Assembly: GCF_032118995.1 (NCBI RefSeq) | Contig: NC_092651.1 | Span: forward strand, 10,751,285 to 10,815,284 | Reading direction: 5' to 3' | DNA length: 64,000 bases | DNA from: Asterias amurensis | Lineage: Eukaryota > Echinodermata > Asteroidea > Forcipulatida > Asteriidae | In this document: piece by piece, positions 10,527-20,600 of the stretch | How the letters are laid out: the number at the start of each line of letters is the position of its first letter | Position numbering within the stretch: position 1 is the first letter of the stretch | Notes under the pieces: generated by a model | Database searches by the model: none | What the model was told of the DNA's origin: nothing | The model's input: only the letters and a program-made list of their open reading frames with translations | Position numbers and translations under genes: made by a program

Positions 10527-13500
10527 TCAACATCAACCGCAACCGCAACCGCAACAGCAACAGCAAGAGCAAGAGCAACAGCAAGAGCAAGAGCAAGAGC
10601 AAGAGCAAGAGCAAGAGCAAGAGCAAGAGCAAGAGCAAGAGCAAGAGCAAGAGCAAGAGCAAGAGCAAGAGCAAGAGCAAGAGCAAGAGCAAGAGCAAGA
10701 GCAAGAGCAACAACAACAATAATAATAATAATAATGAAGTCTTATAGTCTTAAAAAGGTACTCAAGGCACTGAGTATTATACAAACTCTACAGTTGAATA
10801 GTGAATTTGAAAGATGAAATTGTTTGAGAATACATGAAGGTGAACTTACCCATACAGTAGGATGCTGGCCACTAGCTGTCTTGTACACTACACACATTAG
10901 CAGCATGAACAGACTGGAAAACACCTGAAAACTGCCAAAGAACTTCACATGTAGAGCTGGTACACAATCAAAGTATAAAGAAAAGACAGTTAACAACAGC
11001 TCTAGCGGTTCTGGAATTACGCAGAGGCCACTGATGATATGGCCTCCAGTGCCCTGGGGGCTTTCTCAAACCTCGGCTTGGGCTCCGTCTCTGGCTCTCT
11101 CCTGCGCATGCAGTGGAAGCGCAGCAAGTATGAACTGGCTGTTAGGCCTATGCATTTTTGGAGCAGTGTATATTTGGCACGTTGTGGTTTGAACATCGGT
11201 AGACGGAGCCTGGAGCCTGAGCCGAAGCCTGAGCCGGACCCGGAGCCTGAGCCGAAGCCTGAGCCGAAGCCGTCTCCCCAGCTGAGGTTTGTGAGAAAGG
11301 CCTCTGGTCTTCAGACCATTGGCTGTGGTAGCCCTTCAAAAGTTGTCCAAATACTTCAAATGGAGGTGCTCATAGCAAAATGGAAACAGGCCTAGATCTT
11401 TCAAAGATGAAATTTCATGACTGGTTTTGAGAAAGAGTCATTTCAAGTATGGATCAAATCGCGGGAAAATTCAAGGAATGTTTGATAATTTACCTGTGTC
11501 TTCAGATGATGTGACACATGTTAGTGCAATCAGAGACAGGTTCTCCATCAGCTCTGCCACTGCACACAGAATGCACAACATTGGGTACCAGTATGCACTG
11601 AAGAGATGGAATAAACAAGTAAATACAACATCTCACTGATCACATTGATATCACACAAGTCACTTAAAGGCACTGGAGACTTTGAGTAATTACTCAAAAT
11701 AATTGTTAGCGTACAAACTTACTTGGTTATGAGCCATGGAGAGCTGTTGATTGTGAAAAATTGCTCCCTGTATGAAGTAACATAGTTTTTGAGAAAGAGG
11801 TAATTTCTCACTCAAATATTAAAAGACATCAGGCCTGAAGCATCTGAAAGCACACAAATTTGTGCAACAAGGGTTTTCTTTCTTTCAGTGTTCTCTTGCA
11901 ACTTCGATGACCAATTGTGTTCAAATTTTCACAGATTTGTTATTATATGCATATGTTGAGACACGCTAAGTGAGAACACTGTTCTTTGACAATTACCAAA
12001 GGTGTCGAGTGTCTTTAACTTTTTAATTCTCATCATTGCTCCTTAATAAAAAGAACACTTTAAAAATAAATACTGTACCGGTTAAACTTCTCATTTCATG
12101 TAACTGTATTTCCCCTAATGAAGAGTTAGAAAACATTTAAAAAAAGAAAAAAAGGAATTTGTCTTTTTTGAAAAATAATTATACGTGTAAATAATTAACT
12201 TTTTTTTTTTCAAGTCCGGGTCACAATAATTGAGTCCGAGTCCAAATTCCAATTCCAGACTGTCAAGTCTAATTCCCAGTCATAAAAAACGGTGACTTAA
12301 ATCAGACTCGAGTCTGACTCACACAAAACACTGATGACTAGTGCTCAAGTCAGAATATAAAGGTCAAGGGTCAAATAAAATTTCTTCCACTTTCCCAGAA
12401 TGCAATGTTCATATGCAACAAACAAGTAATAAATATGACATGTTTTTCTAAGCTAAATATGCAACAAAACTATTCCACATGCATTTAATGATGCAGTAAA
12501 AGAAACAGATATTTCTATCTATTTTACTTACTTTAGAAAATAATATCTGCTTTCGTTTGTGGCCAAGGGCTCAGAAAGCAGCAAACAATCTACAGGGCGA
12601 GTCAATAAGAAGTTGACCGATATTGGTGATGTTTTTCAAATTAAACAAATGACACTCAAAGCATTTAATTAACAAGCACTCTCTCCTGCTTATTAGAAAA
12701 AAAGAATGAACGAAGTATTTATCATTCCTAAGAAGAGTTTATCTTTTAATAAAGACACTCATTTTGCAAGCTGTCCACGGAATAACTTTCTAACATTCCA
12801 TGGACAGTTTACAAACATGAGTGCTTTCAGTAAAACAGGCACAACTTCCCTTAGAAATTATAAATTTGTTTCATTCTTTTCTTTTCAGATAAGCAAGAAA
12901 GAACGCTTGCTTAATATGTGCTTTGATGGGGTTTTGTTTTTAAATCATAAATCTCGGTTAACTTCATTTTGACCAACCCTGTATAATTTGAAAGCGGAAT
13001 CACAAAGTAGGAAGGAGAAGGATGTGTTTTATTGGAGAGAGATAGTTCATACTTACACTTAGGATTGGTTACTTGTTTATGGGATGCCAATTGGATGCAG
13101 CATGCAGGACTTCTTGGTAATGAATGTGGTGGGATCTTTGAGTCAGGTGTGAAAAGTCAAGTTGCAAAGATGGAAAGCAAATGTTCAGTACAGCAGCGAA
13201 GGCGTTTTGTCAAATTTCAGTGAAATACCCACATATTAATTTCTCCGCCTCACCAGGAAAATATTTTTAAATACAACTTCAGTTTTTTCCTATTAGAACA
13301 GGAACAATTTCTTTTCTTGTTTTCATTGAGTGAACATAAAAGATTCCAACAATTTACTTGATGTTATCAGGGGTCGAAATTGCCACTAGCCCGCTAGCCC
13401 GGGACTACCAGATTTACAGCCGGGCTACTCATTTTTCCAGTTTGATAGCCCGACGGGCTAGTGGAAAAATAATGCAAAAATCATCATCACAAACAATAAA

Positions 13501-16413
13501 GAACTATGTTATTGGTGTATTGTAAAGTTTGAGCCGTGACGCGAGACATAATGTGTCTTTCGGGCTACCAAAATCTAATCAGGGCTACTAAAAATTATTG
13601 GTCACTAGCCCTGCTGACTACCATGGAAATACACTTAATTTCGACCTCTGTGTTATAGTTGTATTAGGGATAAATTGAAACTATTGATTTATTCATTCTG
13701 ACTGGCACTCTGAACAAAAATATTAAAAAAAAAAAAAACTATGGGAAACTGCCAGCATTAGGACTAGATAGCTCAGTTGGTAGAGCGCAGGTAATTCTGA
13801 GGTCACAGGTCCATGTCACAGGGTCAGATCCTGCTTGAGTAAATTTTTCTTTGTTAAACCCCAAATTAATTTTACTACGCATTCAACAGCACAAGCAACA
13901 ACAGGATGATGATTATGAAAGGAAAACACAAGAAGAATGGTATGTTGGTCAAACTTGACAAGCGATAAGCATTCAAGACCAAACAAAAACAATGGCATCT
14001 TGGGTGGGATGTGAACCCATACACCAAACCAATTCTACAGAGGACATCTTTACAACCAAACTACCCAGCATACCTAGAAGGAAGAGGCCAGAATAAATGA
14101 ATAAATGACATTCTCTGATGCAACTATAACATGTTCAATACACATAAATGCACACAGTTCTTTCTGTCACAAGCATTGCCACAATACACAACCCATGCAA
14201 TTGCAAAAGGATGGTTTCAAATAGTTGGTCAACTAACGTAGAAGGGTTAAAAATCAGATAAAAGACAAACATACAGCACTTTAAATTTGTCACAACAATT
14301 TTCTGATTTAGAGGGTTAAATTTAAAGGAAGCTTTGGATCGGTCGAGTTGGTCTATACAAAGGGTTTGTAACTGTTTGTTATAAAATGCATGGTTAAAAA
14401 GATGTTGTAAAAGTAGAATACAATCATCTACACAAATATGCCTCGAAATTGCGTGTTTTTCTTTTTACCTTGTCGACTAACACGGTCGGCCATTTATGGG
14501 AGTCAAAATTTTGACTCCCATAAATGGCCGACCGTGACGTAAAAGGAAAACCGTGCAATTTTGAGTGATACTTGTGTGGATCATTGTATTCTACTTTTAA
14601 AACAACTTTCTAACCAGATGCATTTCATAACAAACGGTTTCAAACGCTTTAAATAGACCAACTCGTCCGATCCAAGGCAATGTGTTCCTTTAAGTCTGAA
14701 CACTATCTTGGTAAGAAACAGCTCAAAATTTATGCAATTTTAACACAAACATGCAGTAAACCAAAAGTGATGACTTCAAAGGCCAAACTTCTCACTGTAT
14801 ACAGGATCAACTGTCAAGCTTCCTAACTGAGTTGTGAGTCGCTAACCAATCAAATGTATGCCAATTTACTGTAAGTTTTAATTTCTTTAGCCTAAAGAAA
14901 TTGAGCTAATATTTATAAGAGCAGTTTTTTCTTTTCAACCTTGTCCAGACATTCCCTAAATATCATTCACGTGGTCTGGAAAAATTTAGCAAAGAAAAAA
15001 GAAGAAGAATTGAACAGTTTGCATTAGTGCTAAGCGAGTAGTGCCGTAGTCAAGACTGATTGCTTAATCGCGTCATGACTACAGTTTTTCAACTACTCAG
15101 TTAATCGAGCTGCCAGGCCATGACTACTACAAAAATATGTTTGGTGAACCAATTGTGTCACTCAGGACTGTTATATTCACAGCTAAGTCTAATTGTGATC
15201 TGCCTCCTTTTGCTGCGGTTTGCAAGGATTCAATTGGAAGGCCATTTTAAAAAAAATTAAAAAGGCTTTGGCCTCTCGATGGTGAATATCCAGGCCCTCA
15301 TTACACACCTTGTCCTAATGGAACTAAACTGCATATGGTGAAACTTGACGGCAACCAGTCTCTGGACTGATGTTAAGATGATTGACAGCTTCCAGATGTA
15401 CGAGGATGGAGGAAGAGCTATGGCAGCACTGATTGAAGGAAGAAAGTTGGGCACCTTGGATACAACAAGATTAAGTTTAAAACATTGGTAATGTTGTTTG
15501 GAAATAAAATATAGTTTAAAGTGGAGTAAAAGAAGTGTGCAAGAGCTGAGAATAGCGCCGCAGTGATTGAAAAGAGAACAGATGGTGGCGGTGACCCCAG
15601 GAATACCTCTCCCCATTACAATCTGAAGAGGAGGTGGTCACAGACACGATCAGGCTACGCTGAATGATGGTGTTTAAGTAAAAGAAGATATTTAAAACTT
15701 TTTAATGGAAGCTCTTTGTCCAGACTAGCATTTAAAGTAGATTTAGTTTTGAGATTTTGTTTGTCACGCTGACGGTTGTAGTTAAACACATTTGTTACAT
15801 TTTTTTACTTGGTCCAATCAGTCAACAATGTGGCATGCTGTTTGATAATCTGAATCTGGCTGAACCTCATACTTGTTCAAATAAAAAAAGCTACTTGAAT
15901 ACATGAATGAAAAACTGTGTGGATACATATTTCCCAGATTCTGCTCCTTTGATTCAGTAAATCTGTCTGAGGTACAAGCTCTGTGTTCTTATCGAATTTC
16001 ACCTAAACTCAAGCCCTAAGCAGGGCATCTTCTCACCTGTTTTTGCTTGTGCACCACTGCAAGACATCCATAGATGAACTTTGTTATTGGAGCGAGCACC
16101 ACTTTTGTGGATGCCAGCGCTATAGAAGACATCATTAATATTTTCTTATTTTCAATTATTCTACTAAAAAATAACCAGTTAGAAAACTACCTCCATACCT
16201 CAGCACAAAATAAAGTGACAATAAAAAGCTTACATGTACTCCACAATGCGTCTCGACACTCTTCTTCCTGTTGAACATTAGGGCTGAGGTAACACAAAGC
16301 AGAAATCCCACTGCCATGGTGCTCAACGTGAAGATGATTGCTACAGAGAATGGGATGTAAAGAATCCTTGGAGGCCGACCTCTTGGCTCAGGGTTCTTGT
16401 TGAGGTCATGCAT
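9591..16413 (-). CDS. PGAP2: Post-GPI attachment to proteins factor 2 (PGAP2), complete, 7 exons
   Basis: Coding exons on the minus strand: 16240-16413, 15309-15454, 11494-11597, 10850-10956, 10130-10238 and 9591-9724, after a non-coding first exon. They sum to 774 nt, 257 aa plus stop, against about 254 aa for the human protein. All junctions are GT-AG and phases match. PGAP2 is a multi-spanning Golgi/ER membrane protein of the Frag1/DRAM/Sfk1 family needed for fatty-acid remodelling of GPI anchors. Visible signatures are a first membrane segment (IPFSVAIIFTLSTMAVGFLL), ETHCGVPNFLPSISAAI, AYWYPMLC, ELMENLSLIALTCVTSSEDT, YYRHTYYC and FEYLVVLTNILYH, in family order. The start is the ATG in MHDLNKNPEP; upstream the frame carries no ATG before a stop. 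It is divergently transcribed from WDR55. Confidence 0.94.
10464..10735. repeat. (CAGCAA)n/(GAGCAA)n hexanucleotide array
   Basis: About 270 bp: first CAGCAA units with a few CATCAA and CCGCAA variants, then long runs of GAGCAA, ending in CAA and ATA triplets. It lies in PGAP2 intron 5. On the minus strand the array directly continues the (ATT)n tail of a SINE 3' end (10736-10790). Long Leu- or Ser/Cys-rich frames across it are artefacts of the repeat. Confidence 0.95.
10736..10790 (-). mobile_element. SINE 3' end (minus orientation)
   Basis: Read on the minus strand, TACTCAGTGCCTTGAGTACC followed by AAGACTTCATTATT matches the 3' end of the full SINE at 49361-49810. Its tail runs into the hexanucleotide array. 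Confidence 0.7.
11207..11276. repeat. 18-bp tandem repeat (GAGCCTGAGCCGAAGCCT type)
   Basis: Three to four imperfect copies lie in PGAP2 intron 4, next to sequence resembling the dispersed GGCCTCCA/GTGCCC repeat seen at 25806-25972. No gene is supported here. Confidence 0.8.
11664..12018. mobile_element. TTAA-flanked fold-back element (AGGCACTGGA family)
   Basis: TTAA at 11664-11667 is followed by AGGCACTGGAGACTTTGAG; the right end has CCAAAGGTGTCGAGTGTC and then TTAA at 12015-12018. The interior shares CTTGCAACTTCGATGA and TTTTCACAGATTTGTT with copies at 31685-32074, 47105-47470 and 50002-50370. It has no coding capacity. Confidence 0.75.
13378..13650. mobile_element. hAT-like MITE (CAGGGGTCGAAATT ends, 273 bp)
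   Basis: The inverted ends are CAGGGGTCGAAATT and AATTTCGACCTCTG. A 6-bp direct repeat TGTTAT abuts both ends (13372-13377 and 13651-13656). The interior repeats GCTAGCCCG and GGGCTAC words. CAGGG-type ends are common in hAT elements. It lies in PGAP2 intron 3. Confidence 0.7.
13761..13838 (+). repeat. tRNA-like SINE head
   Basis: GGACTAGATAGCTCAGTTGG with TAGAGC gives a good D-arm and A box. The B box is degraded (GGTCAGATCC) and the acceptor ends do not pair, so this is a SINE or tRNA relic, not a working tRNA. Confidence 0.55.
13994..14072 (-). repeat. tRNA-like relic (minus strand)
   Basis: On the minus strand, a D-arm-like GTAGTTTGGTTGTAAAG is followed about 40 nt later by GGGTTCACATCCC, close to the B-box consensus. 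Pairing of the acceptor stem is poor. Confidence 0.4.
14322..14693. mobile_element. TTAA-flanked palindromic element (CTTGGATCGG family), copy 1
   Basis: TTAA at 14322-14325 and 14690-14693 bound a long inverted repeat. The left arm has AAGGAAGCTTTGGATCGG; the right arm has CCGATCCAAGGCAATGTGTT. The centre (14481-14536) is a perfect 28+28 bp palindrome. Copies: 36102-36466 and 42765-43153. No coding capacity. Confidence 0.85.
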
Positions 16414-16570
16414 TGTCTTAGCCTGGGCTTCTTCTAGCTTTGCGTCTTCTCTGTCCTCCGACCTAAAAATTGCCTCAAGACTTTGAGAGAAAACAAAGGA
16501 TCGATAGGTTACAAACATAAAACTACATCTAAAAATGTGTAATGCAATGGGAGCCAATCACTTTGGAACC

Positions 16571-16688
16571 TAGTTGCGATAACGTAACCCTCCTCCCGAT
16601 GGCCGCCAGGCCGGAGGGTTACGAAGCATCCGCAATCTGTGCAGGACGGAACGTTTAGGAGGAGAGGAGGGTTACGTTGTCGCAACTA
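16571..16688. mobile_element. Small TIR element, copy B (118 bp)
   Basis: The ends TAGTTGCGATAACGTAACCC and GGTTACGTTGTCGCAACTA are flanked by a perfect 9-bp duplication TTTGGAACC (16562-16570 and 16689-16697). It lies just upstream of PGAP2 exon 2. It is the longest of the four copies, with an asymmetric interior including AGCATCCGCAATCTG. Confidence 0.9.
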
Positions 16689-17021
16689 TTTGGAACCAAG
16701 AAACTTGGCACCCACAAATTCAGCTGTGTAAACCTGAGTGTAACCTTGTAAACTTGGCACCAGTTTTTGGCAGATGGTCTTTCAATCAACTCAGCACTTA
16801 CCACCAACCTACACAGTTACTTACAACTAAACTTTTTGTTCAGTGATGGTGGCACTGGTAGATGGGTGGTAGGCCTAGTAAGTTGTGATTATTAACCCTC
16901 AATCCTCCTGGTGAAGAACCCGTGAGATTCAGAACGATTATTGCTGCGTAGTATAAATAAAAGGAACGAACATCAATAAATAATAGCAATGGATTGTTTG
17001 TTTATAAAATATAATTTTTAT

Positions 17022-17284
17022 TGGATATCTTTCCGTATCCTGCCACCACTTTTTCACTATTTTTCATATAAAGGGATATCTCATTATTGAGAGACCCAGT
17101 AAAGGAGTAGGAAAAGTATCCAAGTCCAGACAAGAACTAGGAAAATGACTGGATTTACTGCACAATGCTGTGGGAGTGTCACCGTCAGTGCGAATGCTCA
17201 AATAAACAATAACAATGAAATCGTGGGTTTTCCCCCTGGCCTGGAATAATTCTCTCGGGTTTTCCTCGCTCATATCGTCCACAT
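17022..17284 (-). other. Possible alternative PGAP2 exon (cassette or terminal)
   Basis: The minus strand has a strong acceptor (a long T tract then ATAG) at 17285, an ATG at 17273 opening a 69-codon frame (MSEENPRELFQARGK...), a possible donor at 17183 (GACG|GTGACA), a stop at 17064 and an AATAAA at 17022. Splicing from the PGAP2 5' exon would give either a uORF-bearing leader or a short separate product. Nothing in the peptide is recognised. Confidence 0.3.
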
Positions 17285-17408
17285 CTATAAAAAAAAAAAA
17301 ATAAAGTAAAGGTTCTTTACTCTGCTCGTTTGGCTGTTATGAATGTTGAGAATATTATATTAAACAAAATAATACAATACAATAACTACAATTGAGTAAG
17401 CGTCTTAC

Positions 17409-17510
17409 GGTCCCGGTGAAGTAGGTTGGCACTTCACTGTCACGTCGAGTCTGACCGGCAGGGGAGTGTGTTTTTAGGGAAGAAATCGCTGGCCCTTAGC
17501 TTCCTTCTTT
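17409..17510 (-). other. PGAP2: PGAP2 5' UTR exon
   Basis: The donor GGGACC|GTAAGAC ends this exon at 17409. Joining to the acceptor at 16462 gives a leader with no ATG in the main frame before the PGAP2 start. The 5' boundary is a guess; transcription should start between here and WDR55. Confidence 0.55.
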
Positions 17511-17648
17511 ATTTAACGGTCCCCAAAATAGCGCCCTCTTTGGTAGAAATTATTTAGTTTAATTAACGGTCCCCAAAATAGCGCCCCCTTTTGGGGGAAG
17601 TTGTTATTCGTATTCGGGTTATTATTTGTAATTGGGTGAAATTATAAG
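17511..17648. promoter_or_regulatory. Shared PGAP2/WDR55 bidirectional promoter
   Basis: The PGAP2 first exon and the WDR55 ATG are divergent and less than 250 bp apart. The gap holds two direct copies, 50 bp apart, of the 20-mer AACGGTCCCCAAAATAGCGC (from 17515 and from 17565). No TATA box is obvious. AAGATGGCGGC, the YY1 consensus, overlaps the WDR55 start (17647-17657). The regulatory role is inferred. Confidence 0.55.
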
Positions 17649-20600
17649 ATGGCGGCCACCATGACGGAAAACGTGAGCAACCTTGAGGACTGTGCTAAAG
17701 ATGATTCTGTCTCTGATTCAGATAAAGCCAGCAATAATTCCGAAGAAGAAGAAGCAGAATCGGAAAGTGAAAGTGAGGAAGAGGGGAATAGTGAAGATGA
17801 AGAAGAAGACGATGACGAATCGGAGGTGAGAATTTTCATTCATTCTCATTCAATTCAATTCATTTCATTTTTTTATGAAAATAATTTTTTGTTTACACAG
17901 ATTAAAAAAGACGAAATATTGCACCACCGCAGGGACAGTACAGGGTTACAAATATAAATACATTTTAACAAACAAAGATGACAATGTTTGTATGTAATAT
18001 GGCACAAACTTCTATCCTCGCGCGCAAACTTCAGCCTCGCTTAGCGTGCAAACTTGAACTGAAGATTATGCGTTATCAACAAGCTTGCGTTATCAACAAG
18101 CTTGCGCGGGCAGCTTGTTTATGCCAACACAACAATAAATAGAAATAAATATGACAAGTTGAGTTGGGTGTGTTGTTGTTTTTGTGTAGAGGAAGCCAGG
18201 AAATTGCTAGTTGCGATAACGTAACCCTCCTCCTGGCGGCCGTCGGGAGGAGGGTTACGTTATTTATCGCAACTAGGAAATTGCATGGAAAATGAATCAT
18301 GAATCATCTTCCAATCCAAGTTGCAGCCGCTCATTTGATATATTTTATTCATTTTATTTGTGGTGATTATAGTATTCCCCCCTGACTCTGGTCAGGGACT
18401 GTTGGTGGGGACGAGGCTTGCAACCATCTTTAACTATTGTTTTTATATTATTATATATTTTTTGAACAGGCACCCAAACCCAAGACCATTTTGTGTGATG
18501 ATATGATATCCAGATTATGTTGCCATCCAAGTGATAACATCCTGGCTGGAGCTATGATGGATGGCACTGTTAAACTGTAAGACCCTTTACATTATGCTAA
18601 TGTTCACATTGTTGTTAATGATAGGCCTCCTCGAGTACATTTAGCCAAAGTTTTGTATATGAATGATGTTGGTATTTTTTGAAATTTTATCTTTGTGTTG
18701 AATTTGAAGTTGTGTTTCTAATAAAATAATGACTCTAAGTGTGTAAATAAATCTTGATATCAGTTGTCAATGTCTTGCAATATAGTTTATTACTTTACAC
18801 AAAGTTCTTCAGAAAAGATCTGGTATTAAATACGTACTTGTTTTAATTTCTCCCCTTTTTTGCCTAGGTATTCTTTTTCACCAGAAATGCCAAGTGAAGA
18901 GATTATGTCATTGCCAGCTCATCAGAAAGCCTGTAGGGGTGTGGCCTTCTCAGATGATGGTAAAAGTAAGTCACATTTCTCTGTGATCAGTGAAAGAAGA
19001 AATATTAAGAAATATAATTTATTTCACAAGCTAATTTGGTTGGACGCGTGGTGAGAAACAACACTGCAACTTTTTTCTTTGCTAAAATCTCATGTTCATC
19101 AGGAAAATGGTTCAGAAGATTCATAGTCAAAAGTGTAGTGAGATGTTGCCTTCCACAAAGATGAGGTGATAACAATAGCAATTTTTGTTTGTTTAGGTGC
19201 CGTGAAAGACCTTTTAAACAGTTGTTGTTGTTAACAATTGATTTTCTATATAGTTTGTGGTAACAACACTTGTGTGTGTACTTCCCAGGTAGATTTTGTT
19301 CTTGAGAACTGTCTTGCTTTTCAATGTATTGTCTTTCAAATAGTTACCATGGATAACTGTTTGGTGAGACTAAAGGTTACAAAAACAATTACTTGTCTCA
19401 AAGTGTATATTAGTTTTTTTCTTCACAAAATCTCTTATGTATTTGTTTACTTCTGTCTCTTACAGCACTCTACACAATTTCAAGGGACAAGTCACTAAGG
19501 GTTTTTGATGCCAACACTGGACAGACGACACAGCAGTTTCTTAAGGCACATGATAGCCCCCTCTACTGTTTACTGGTTGCTGATGAGAATCTTATTGCCA
19601 CAGCTGATGATGATGGTCAATTTAAAGTAAGGCATTACATGAGTTTGAAAGTTAGGCTGTGTCCGAATAGCAGGCTGTGGCTAACTGCTGGATCGCCGCG
19701 TCATCATGTGTTGTATTGGACATCCTTAGTTTAAGCTGTAGCCATAGCCGCCGATTTGGACATGGCCTGAGATTGAGTTTATACAGAGGTCAATCTTTGA
19801 GATGGCGCCAGGGGTCAAATTTCTAGAATTTTTTATTACATTATCCACAAACTTTATTTAAGCTGTGTACAGATTTTGCCTGTAAGAAAGTCCAGGCTCT
19901 GTGTCTCCTTTGTAAGCGTAATGGCCAAGTAACATGGTCTAAAATAATACTAATAGGTGTATAACACAGGCTTCATTTAGTAGACTAAATCACACTGATA
20001 CAAACTGACCAATTAACTACAAGGATCTTAAGAGAAATGTTTGTGTCTTTGAGATCTCATGACAGTCTTAAGACAAATATTTTGATAGATGCCAGAAGAG
20101 TCAAAGCTAGTATGGTTTTGGGTTTGGATTTAGTTTTAGTCTACAAAAAATGAAACTTAAGTTTTGGTTAAAACATCTGTTAACACGATTGAATGTTTTG
20201 CTAACACTTGGCCATCCATGCCAACCATCGCAGTTTGTTACTCAATAAAAGAAATATTTATACTGTGCATACCGATACTCCTTCTCAGTGTTTAGAATGT
20301 CAACATTGCCAGACCTTTTTCTTATTTGTAAATATCATTAAAAACTGGAAAACATACAAAGTTTTCTGTGCTTTCTAGTTTTTGGGCAAAACTTACGATC
20401 CATGTTTGCATTACAGATTCCCTTTAAATTGGCAATAATCTTTTGGTCTAGGCTCCACTGATATTTGATTGACACTACTGTGTTTCTAACCTACAGGTAT
20501 GGGATCTGAGAAAGAAACATGCTATTATGGAAGTAAAGGAGAATGAAGATTACATCAGTGAAATGGCCATTGACAAGGCTAGACGGATCATTGTGGCAAC

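Noticed and set aside
10441-10784. Long poly-Leu and Ser/Cys-repeat reading frames on the minus strand
   Set aside because: They are translations of the hexanucleotide array and SINE tail; no start context, splice signals or conserved residues.
11039-11395. A 118-codon plus-strand ORF with EPEPKPEP repeats
   Set aside because: It comes from an 18-bp tandem repeat and a dispersed repeat inside a PGAP2 intron on the opposite strand; no family match.
13050-13160. A possible PGAP2 exon on the minus strand with a GTAAGT donor near 13054
   Set aside because: The phase fits only with contrived acceptors and the peptide does not match; 11494-11597 supplies the missing conserved AYWYPMLC...TSSEDT segment in perfect phase.
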